From Candidatus Parabacteroides intestinavium (GTDB lineage Bacteria > Bacteroidota > Bacteroidia > Bacteroidales > Tannerellaceae), in the NCBI GenBank assembly GCA_019118725.1, contig DWYO01000085.1:1-33371 (forward strand): a stretch of DNA of 33,371 nucleotides. The letters run 5' to 3'. Both the position numbers and the translations under genes were made by a program. Below are positions 27,157-33,371 of this stretch, piece by piece. How positions within the stretch are numbered: the first letter of the stretch is position 1; each line of letters starts with the position of its first letter. The notes beneath the pieces were generated by a model. The model worked only from the letters and a program-made list of their open reading frames with translations, was not told the origin of the DNA and searched no databases.

Positions 27157-27484
27157 TTTCTTCCAATTTCTTTAGCCGGTTCTTCACCGTTACTCCCGGC
27201 TTAAATACCGGAACCAGTTTAGGCGGAACCAGGTATCTCTTTCCATTAACCGGATTCACGGAAATCCGTTCCATTTTCTTCCGCACCTCAAATTGTCCGA
27301 ACGAAGCCAAATAGACCGAATCCCCCTCCATCAGCTTCGTCCCGATGGCCGAACCTAAGGCGGAAAGCATCTCTGTCACCTCTTTTGAGGTCCAGTTCAT
27401 GCGCCCGGAAAGGGCTGATATGACTTCTTTACTTTTCATGGAAGAGCGTTTTTCGATATCGGTTGCTATATTAATCATTTTTGG
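27149..27484 (-). CDS. HU-family DNA-binding protein
   Basis: MINIATDIEKRSSMKSKEVISALSGRMNWTSKEVTEMLSALGSAIGTKLMEGDSVYLASFGQFEVRKKMERISVNPVNGKRYLVPPKLVPVFKPG. The ORF extends to 27496. The stop overlaps the start of the HU-LysM gene (ATGAATAA). Confidence 0.88.
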   Translation of the reverse strand, partial: PKMINIATDIEKRSSMKSKEVISALSGRMNWTSKEVTEMLSALGSAIGTKLMEGDSVYLASFGQFEVRKKMERISVNPVNGKRYLVPPKLVPVFKPGVTVKNRLKKLEENE

Positions 27485-27513
27485 GTAAACACACAACTTT
27501 TTTAAGGCTGAAT

Positions 27514-28809
27514 TTACAAAACCCGGCCATAAAGCTCAAAAGGCTGTGCATCTTCAATCAGCACTTCATAAAAATGGCCCGGTTTAAGCACTTTATCTTT
27601 ACTGATCAAAACTTCGGGGTCAACTTCCGGTGAATCGTATTCCGTACGCCCGATGTAGAAATCCTCCTCCTCACGATCCAGAATAACCTTAAAAGTCTTA
27701 TCAATCTTCGAGGTATTAGCCGCCAACGAGATACGTTCCTGCGCCCGCATCAGGATATCCAAACGCTCCTGCTTTGTCTCTTCAGGAATACTGTCCTCAT
27801 AATGCTGGTATGCATACGTACCGCTCTCGTGGCTATACGCGAACGCCCCCATCCGCTCAAAGCGCACCTTCCGTACAAATTCCAATAACTCCTCAAAATC
27901 GGTCTCCGTCTCGCCAGGATGTCCCACCATCAAGGTAGTCCGCAAATGAATGCCGGGCACCTCCTCTCGCATCCGTTGCATCAATTCGTATGTCTGAGCC
28001 TTCGTGATGTTCCGCCGCATCATTTTCAACATGTTATCACTGATATGCTGGAGGGCTATATCCATATACTTACACACATTCTCACGTTCGCGCATGACAC
28101 GGAGCAGATCCATGGGGAAATGCGCCGGGTAGCCATAATGCAGGCGGATCCATTCTACCCCTTTCACATCCGAAATCCGCTCTACCAGCTCCGGAAGTGC
28201 CATTCGTTTATAAAGATCCAAACCGTAATAGGTCAAATCCTGAGCGATCAACTGGAACTCCTTGACGCCTCGGCTCACCAGCAGTTTCACCTCTTCTACC
28301 AGATCCTCCATAGACCTGGACTGATAAGCGCCTGTAATCAACGGAATAGAACAATATGAGCAGGTGCGGTTACATCCTTCGCCAATCTTAAGATAGGCAT
28401 AATGCTTCGGGGTAGTCAGCACCCGATCGTGTGCCAATTCTTCATGGTAAGCCTTTCCCAAGTCAGAAATCAATTCCTTCCAATTGAATTTCCCATAAAA
28501 ATGGTCCACCTCCGGAAGCTCTTGCATCAGGTCATTCATGAAACGTTCCGAAAGGCATCCCATTACAAACAACTTGCCTATCTTACCCTGCTTCTTGGCC
28601 TGGCCCAGCTCCAGAATCATCTCGATGGACTCTTCCTGCGCATCACCGATAAATCCGCATGTATTGACCACGACTATCTCACCATTGATTTTATGCGGGT
28701 CATGCTCCACCTGATAGCCATTCGCCTTGAATTGACGCATCAGTTGTTCCGAATCCACAAGGTTCTTCGAGCACCCCAACGTTATAATATCCACCTTATT
28801 TTTCCGCAT
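27514..28809 (-). CDS. rimO: Ribosomal protein S12 methylthiotransferase RimO
   Basis: ITLGCSKNLVDSEQLM; radical SAM CNRTCSYCSIP; C-terminal TRAM-like region. Confidence 0.96.
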   Translation of the reverse strand: MRKNKVDIITLGCSKNLVDSEQLMRQFKANGYQVEHDPHKINGEIVVVNTCGFIGDAQEESIEMILELGQAKKQGKIGKLFVMGCLSERFMNDLMQELPEVDHFYGKFNWKELISDLGKAYHEELAHDRVLTTPKHYAYLKIGEGCNRTCSYCSIPLITGAYQSRSMEDLVEEVKLLVSRGVKEFQLIAQDLTYYGLDLYKRMALPELVERISDVKGVEWIRLHYGYPAHFPMDLLRVMRERENVCKYMDIALQHISDNMLKMMRRNITKAQTYELMQRMREEVPGIHLRTTLMVGHPGETETDFEELLEFVRKVRFERMGAFAYSHESGTYAYQHYEDSIPEETKQERLDILMRAQERISLAANTSKIDKTFKVILDREEEDFYIGRTEYDSPEVDPEVLISKDKVLKPGHFYEVLIEDAQPFELYGRVL

Positions 28810-28878
28810 ATTCTATTTATTTTCTTATTCACGCCCAACAAAAAATAATGTATTTCTATTTCCCGAATAGGATTTGGA

Positions 28879-28910
28879 CAAAAGTAATCAAATCCGCCCG
28901 ATTATGCAAA
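28879..28910 (-). promoter_or_regulatory. Promoter matching Bacteroidota consensus TTTG-N20-TAnnTTTG, driving rimO-HU-HU/LysM
   Basis: Minus strand: TTTG-CATAATCGGGCGGATTTGAT-TACTTTTG, exact -33/-7 match with N20 spacing, about 70 nt upstream of the rimO ATG. Confidence 0.75.
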
Positions 28911-28960
28911 AGCCAAGAAAAGACAGACACGTATACAGCAGAGAAAATAAGCTCCGGGCA

Positions 28961-30337
28961 TCACCCAAAAAGTTGTCGAAAAGCCTCTTCCACTTTACGA
29001 ACCTGAACAATCTGAATCCTACATTTCGAGGTATCAAACCCTTTCAAATTATTATGGGGAATCAGAATACGGGAAAAGCCTAATTTTTCGGCTTCAAGAA
29101 TACGTTGCTCTATCCGATTGACGGGGCGGATCTCTCCGGATAATCCCACTTCACCCGCCATACAAACACCCGGCTCGATGCTAATGTCCAAATTAGAAGA
29201 TAGGACAGCGCTGATTACCGCCAAGTCGATTGCCGGATCATTCACCCGTAACCCACCGGCTATATTCAGGAACACATCTTTTTGTACAAGCTTAAAACCG
29301 GCACGCTTTTCCAAGACAGCAAGCAACATATTCATGCGACGGATATCAAAACCGGTCGCGCTGCGCTGAGGTGTACCATAAACAGCCGAACTGACCAAAG
29401 CCTGCGTTTCAATCAAGAAAGGACGAATGCCCTCAATAGCTGCCGCAATCGTCACTCCGCTCAATCCTTCATGATTTTGCGTAAGCAATAACTCAGACGG
29501 ATTGCTTACCTCGCGCAACCCTTCCTGGCGCATCTCATAAATGCCTAATTCTGCTGTACTACCAAAACGATTTTTGATGCTACGAAGAATACGATACATA
29601 TAATGTTGATCCCCTTCAAATTGCAGCACCGTATCCACAATATGCTCCAAGACTTTCGGACCGGCTATGCTCCCTTCTTTATTGATATGTCCGATCAGCA
29701 TAACCGCAGTACCACTCTCCTTGGCATACTTTAATATGGCCGCACTACATTCACGTACCTGAGAAACGCTTCCGGGAGAAGACTCAACCACCTCGGTAAA
29801 AATTGTCTGAATAGAATCAATGACCAATAAATCCGGACGTACATGATCGGCTTCTGCAAAAATCTTCTCCAGATTCGTTTCGCATAAAATCAGGCAATGC
29901 TGATTTTGCGGGCTAAGTCTGTCCGCACGCATCTTGAGCTGATGCAGGCTCTCCTCACCAGACACATATAGCACCTTAAGCTGTTCCAACTTCAAGACAG
30001 TCTGCAATACCAACGTAGACTTTCCGATACCCGGCTCTCCACCAATCAAGACCAACGAGCCACGCACCAATCCACCTCCCAAGACACGGTTCAGCTCCGC
30101 ATCGTGCAGGTCAATCCGTTCTTCCCGCTCTGTCGTCACGTCCCGCAATAATACCGGACGAACCCGATCACCGATTGCTCCCCCCGGCACAGCTACACGC
30201 TTGGATGAAGACGTCTCACGAGTCACGACCTCCTCTACGTAGGTATTCCATTCTCCGCAATTCGGACATTTGCCAAGCCATTTCGGAGAATCCGCCCCAC
30301 AATTAGAGCAAACATACACTGTCTTTGCTTTTGCCAT
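28961..30337 (-). CDS. radA: DNA repair protein RadA
   Basis: N-terminal zinc finger CSNCGADSPKWLGKCPNCGEW; Walker A GGEPGIGKST; SIKNRFGSTAELGIYEM; Lon-like C-terminal domain. Confidence 0.96.
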   Translation of the reverse strand: MAKAKTVYVCSNCGADSPKWLGKCPNCGEWNTYVEEVVTRETSSSKRVAVPGGAIGDRVRPVLLRDVTTEREERIDLHDAELNRVLGGGLVRGSLVLIGGEPGIGKSTLVLQTVLKLEQLKVLYVSGEESLHQLKMRADRLSPQNQHCLILCETNLEKIFAEADHVRPDLLVIDSIQTIFTEVVESSPGSVSQVRECSAAILKYAKESGTAVMLIGHINKEGSIAGPKVLEHIVDTVLQFEGDQHYMYRILRSIKNRFGSTAELGIYEMRQEGLREVSNPSELLLTQNHEGLSGVTIAAAIEGIRPFLIETQALVSSAVYGTPQRSATGFDIRRMNMLLAVLEKRAGFKLVQKDVFLNIAGGLRVNDPAIDLAVISAVLSSNLDISIEPGVCMAGEVGLSGEIRPVNRIEQRILEAEKLGFSRILIPHNNLKGFDTSKCRIQIVQVRKVEEAFRQLFG

Positions 30338-30340
30338 GAC

Positions 30341-31879
30341 TTATTTATTTTTTTTCAAACGAACCTCGTATAAGTCATGCCGACGATCTTTCAAATTACG
30401 GACACTACCATACGTATGCAATTCGTTCAGCAGGTCAAGGTCTACGTCCGACACCAAAATCATCTCCGTATTCGGAGTAGCCTCGGCACGCATGCCATCT
30501 GTCGGGAAAGCAAAATCACAAGGCGTAAACACACCGGACTGAGCATATTGTATATCCATATTATGTACACGCGGTAAGTTACCTACACTTCCGGCTATCA
30601 CCACAAAACATTCATTCTCGATAGCACGTGCATGAGCACATACTTTCACACGCGAATAGGCATTTTGGGTATCTGTCAGATAAGGCACAAACAAGATCTG
30701 CATGCCTTGGTCGGCCATGATACGGGAAAGTTCCGGAAATTCCACATCATAACAGATTAAAATACCTATCTTAGCACAATCCGTTTCAAATGTTTGAACC
30801 CGTTTCCCACCGGAAAGTCCCCAGCTTTTCGCCTCATCCGGTGTAATATGGATTTTCTCATACGTTTCATACGAGCCATCTCGGCGACAAAGGAAACCAA
30901 CATTGTAAAGGCCATCCTCCCGCAATTGCGGCATACTTCCGGTAATGATATTGATATTATAACTGATGGCCAGGTCAATGAAACGTCGGCGAATCTCATC
31001 CGTATATTGAGCCAGCTCACGGATGGCTTCCGATTCGCTCTTGTCATTAAATTTCGCCATCAACGGAGCATTGAAATATTCCGGGAACAACACGAAATCG
31101 CTCTTATAATCGGACACAGCATCCACAAAGAACTCTACTTGTTCGAATACATCTTTGATGCTCTTATAAGGGCGCATCTGCCATTGTACCAGTCCGACAC
31201 GTACCGTGGTTTTCGAGGCTATCACTTCCGGTTTCGGTTGATAATAAATATTATCCCATTGCAACAAAGTCGCATAATGCTTGGACTCCTCATCGTTCGG
31301 AAGGTAATTGGTCATCACCTTACGCACGTGAAAATCATTTGAAAGCTGGAAGGTCAATACCGGGTCAAAAATCTCTTTCTTACGCACCTTATCAATATAT
31401 TCTTTCGGGCGCATCTGGTCAGCATATTTATGATAATTCGGAATACGTCCTCCAAACATAATTGCCTTCAGATTCAGGCTTTCACAAAGTTCCTTACGGT
31501 ACTCATACATACGACGCGCCAAGCGCAACCCCCGATATTCCGGATGCACAAACACTTCAATGCCATACAAAATATTCCCCTTAGGATTGTGGGTGTTAAA
31601 CGTTTCATTACCGGTAACATCGGCATACGTATGGTCGTTCTTTACACGGTCATAATCCACGATAATAGACAACGCACAACCTACGATCTTGTTGTCTACT
31701 ACCGTCACGACTTGTCCTTCCGGAAAGATTGTCAGTAACTTTTCAATCTGTTCACGTGTCCAAAAAACATCCGAACCATCGGAATAAACCCGTCTGAACG
31801 ACTGAGCCAATTGCTTGTAATCGGCCATTTGCAACGGACGTACAATGACCTTGTTAATGTTTTGTGAATGTTGTTCCAT
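30341..31879 (-). CDS. Bifunctional GNAT N-acetyltransferase / carbon-nitrogen hydrolase (nitrilase superfamily) protein
   Basis: N-terminal GNAT (EVFVHPEYRGLRLARRMYEYRKELCESLN); C-terminal nitrilase triad E (LFPEYFN), K (YEKIHITPDE), C (GILICYDVEFPEL). Confidence 0.93.
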   Translation of the reverse strand: MEQHSQNINKVIVRPLQMADYKQLAQSFRRVYSDGSDVFWTREQIEKLLTIFPEGQVVTVVDNKIVGCALSIIVDYDRVKNDHTYADVTGNETFNTHNPKGNILYGIEVFVHPEYRGLRLARRMYEYRKELCESLNLKAIMFGGRIPNYHKYADQMRPKEYIDKVRKKEIFDPVLTFQLSNDFHVRKVMTNYLPNDEESKHYATLLQWDNIYYQPKPEVIASKTTVRVGLVQWQMRPYKSIKDVFEQVEFFVDAVSDYKSDFVLFPEYFNAPLMAKFNDKSESEAIRELAQYTDEIRRRFIDLAISYNINIITGSMPQLREDGLYNVGFLCRRDGSYETYEKIHITPDEAKSWGLSGGKRVQTFETDCAKIGILICYDVEFPELSRIMADQGMQILFVPYLTDTQNAYSRVKVCAHARAIENECFVVIAGSVGNLPRVHNMDIQYAQSGVFTPCDFAFPTDGMRAEATPNTEMILVSDVDLDLLNELHTYGSVRNLKDRRHDLYEVRLKKNK

Positions 31880-31889
31880 ATTTTTCTCC

Positions 31890-31966
31890 AGTTTTTGAGT
31901 CTGTATGTTTTCAATTTTTTAATTGACGAATAAATTCTCTAAACCCATAAACTTAAAAACATACAA
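31890..31966. repeat. Opposed AAACT-type blocks with a nested inverted repeat upstream of the GNAT-nitrilase gene
   Basis: GTATGTTTT (31903-31911) and AAAACATAC (31956-31964) are exact reverse complements; nested TCAATT-TTTT-AATTGA at 31911-31926; flanking CAGTTTTTGAGTC and AAACCCATAAACTTAAAAAC. Confidence 0.5.
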
Positions 31967-31976
31967 CCTCTTCTGA

Positions 31977-33329
31977 CTACCATTCTATAAACTTACCACG
32001 CTCACGACGCTTCTGCAATTCCTGTTCCAGAAGCCGGTGGCGATCTTTGGCTATATAACGCCGGGCAAAAATATTCGGTACAGCTACACCCAACGAAATA
32101 CAGAATATAATTAAAGCCGAATTGATGCCATTATAAAAAGCATGTGTCACCTCTCCGACTACACCGTGCATATTGATAAATGCCAGCAAAGAACGATACA
32201 TCAGTACACCCGGTATCATCGGTATAACAGAAGGTATCGTCAATACGTGATTCGGCACATCAAACCAGTACACGGCTTTTACCGCAATCAGACTGACCAC
32301 AAAACTTCCCATAAAAGAACCAACTACCGGCCCATAGCCCAATTCGAAGTTCACAAAATTTCGTGTACATACAGCCAGAATTCCTCCCAAAGCAACAACC
32401 CAAAGCAAACGGCGCTGGATATTGAATATCATGGAGAATCCCATCGCCGAAATAGCCGCTGCTACTGCATAGACATAATAAGGATCATGCGGTACCATGC
32501 TCAGTTCACTGAATTTATGGTCGATTGTCACATCGTTCATTACAAAAAGACGTAGGGCAAACGCTATTCCGAAGGCCATGGCACAAATCATCATCACCGT
32601 ATTCGCTGCCCGGGTTATGCCCACCAGCAAAAAGTTATCCAACATATCATCCACAAAATTAATCAGCGGAACACCCGGAACAATAAAAAGCGCACAAGCC
32701 AATAACGGATGATAGGGGGTAGACGAATAATTCGTCAATGAGGTCAGATAAGCCATGCACGTGGCCAGAAAAGCGGCAATCGCCATACTCATATAGGCAT
32801 TGATACCAAACTCCATGCAACGGGCACGAATCCGGAATCCGGCAAAAGCACAAATCGAAGCGAACAAAAAGGCAATCCAATCTCCGCCAAACAATTTACA
32901 AAATCCGCCGCAGGCAAATCCCGCACCGATAGCCACTATATAAGGCCGATAATTACGCGGCTGACGAGATATTCTTTCTAATTCTTTCTCATACCGGTCC
33001 AACGAATAATCTTGTTCAATAGCCCTCCACGACAATTTACTGATTTCCGTAATTGTCGTCATATTCACTCCATGCTTCTCACATTTCTGGAACTTGGAAA
33101 ACGAATGAGCCTCGTCACTTACATTCACCATGATCATCGACCAACGGATATCCAGATGAAGCTTATCTTCCGGTATTCCTAAAAAGGCAGCGACCCGTTT
33201 CATGTTCCGGTCTACCCGGTTCGTGTCTGCCGCACTCTCCACCAGCAGCTTCCCTGTTCTCAACAATAAATCCAATTTCCGTCTCAACAACAGCACCTCT
33301 TGCTCATTCATCTCTTTGTAATCTGCCAT
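31977..33329 (-). CDS. Threonine/serine exporter (ThrE) family, both exporter domains in one polypeptide
   Basis: N-terminal LLVESAADTNRVDRNMKRVAAFLG, then multi-TM; second domain with MIPGVLMYRSLLAF. Confidence 0.88.
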   Translation of the reverse strand: MADYKEMNEQEVLLLRRKLDLLLRTGKLLVESAADTNRVDRNMKRVAAFLGIPEDKLHLDIRWSMIMVNVSDEAHSFSKFQKCEKHGVNMTTITEISKLSWRAIEQDYSLDRYEKELERISRQPRNYRPYIVAIGAGFACGGFCKLFGGDWIAFLFASICAFAGFRIRARCMEFGINAYMSMAIAAFLATCMAYLTSLTNYSSTPYHPLLACALFIVPGVPLINFVDDMLDNFLLVGITRAANTVMMICAMAFGIAFALRLFVMNDVTIDHKFSELSMVPHDPYYVYAVAAAISAMGFSMIFNIQRRLLWVVALGGILAVCTRNFVNFELGYGPVVGSFMGSFVVSLIAVKAVYWFDVPNHVLTIPSVIPMIPGVLMYRSLLAFINMHGVVGEVTHAFYNGINSALIIFCISLGVAVPNIFARRYIAKDRHRLLEQELQKRRERGKFIEW

Positions 33330-33358
33330 ATTTTTTCTTACACTTGATTTTTCGGCTG

Positions 33359-33366
33359 CAAAATTA
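33359..33366 (-). promoter_or_regulatory. Putative -7 element (TAATTTTG) for the ThrE gene
   Basis: CAAAATTA on the plus strand, 30 nt upstream of the ATG; the -33 region falls outside the window. Confidence 0.5.
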
Positions 33367-33371
33367 CAAAG

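Noticed and set aside
7268-31966. Short repeats as a CRISPR array
   Set aside because: Units are 7-9 nt, degenerate and dispersed with no spacers and no cas genes.
31977-33329. ThrE exporter as an unusual fusion
   Set aside because: Both ThrE domains in one polypeptide is a known arrangement.
1-33371. Mobile element, phage island or defence system
   Set aside because: No transposase, integrase, restriction-modification, toxin-antitoxin or phage structural genes seen; gene content is core-like. RadA here is the standard housekeeping repair gene.

Overview
This 33.4 kb window looks like chromosome from a Bacteroidales bacterium. Parabacteroides-like is my inference from protein style and the TAnnTTTG promoters. 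Nearly every gene is on the minus strand. Reading the minus strand from the right: a ThrE-type Thr/Ser exporter; a GNAT-nitrilase fusion plus radA; rimO plus an HU protein and an unusual HU-TM-LysM protein; a complete aerotolerance-type operon (moxR, DUF58, a BatD-like membrane protein, batA, batB, batC, batD, batE) continuing into PAP2 and PHP genes; an M16 peptidase and a DUF4268 protein; an M1 lipoprotein peptidase; a DbpA-like helicase with a DEFD motif II; an MTA/SAH deaminase plus purine nucleoside phosphorylase pair; and an RND efflux operon whose permease is fused in frame to a NodT/OprM-type outer-membrane factor. There is a truncated plus-strand CDS tail at the left edge. I saw no rRNA, tRNA, CRISPR array, transposase or phage genes. 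Most of the content is ordinary core genome. The best candidates for something under-described are the RND-OMF fusion with an internal lipoprotein signal, the HU-TM-LysM protein, the dispersed AAACTNAN-type intergenic repeats, and the palindrome flanked by divergent -7-like elements upstream of the moxR/bat operon. No database searches were possible, so family calls rest on recognised motifs and overall protein character.
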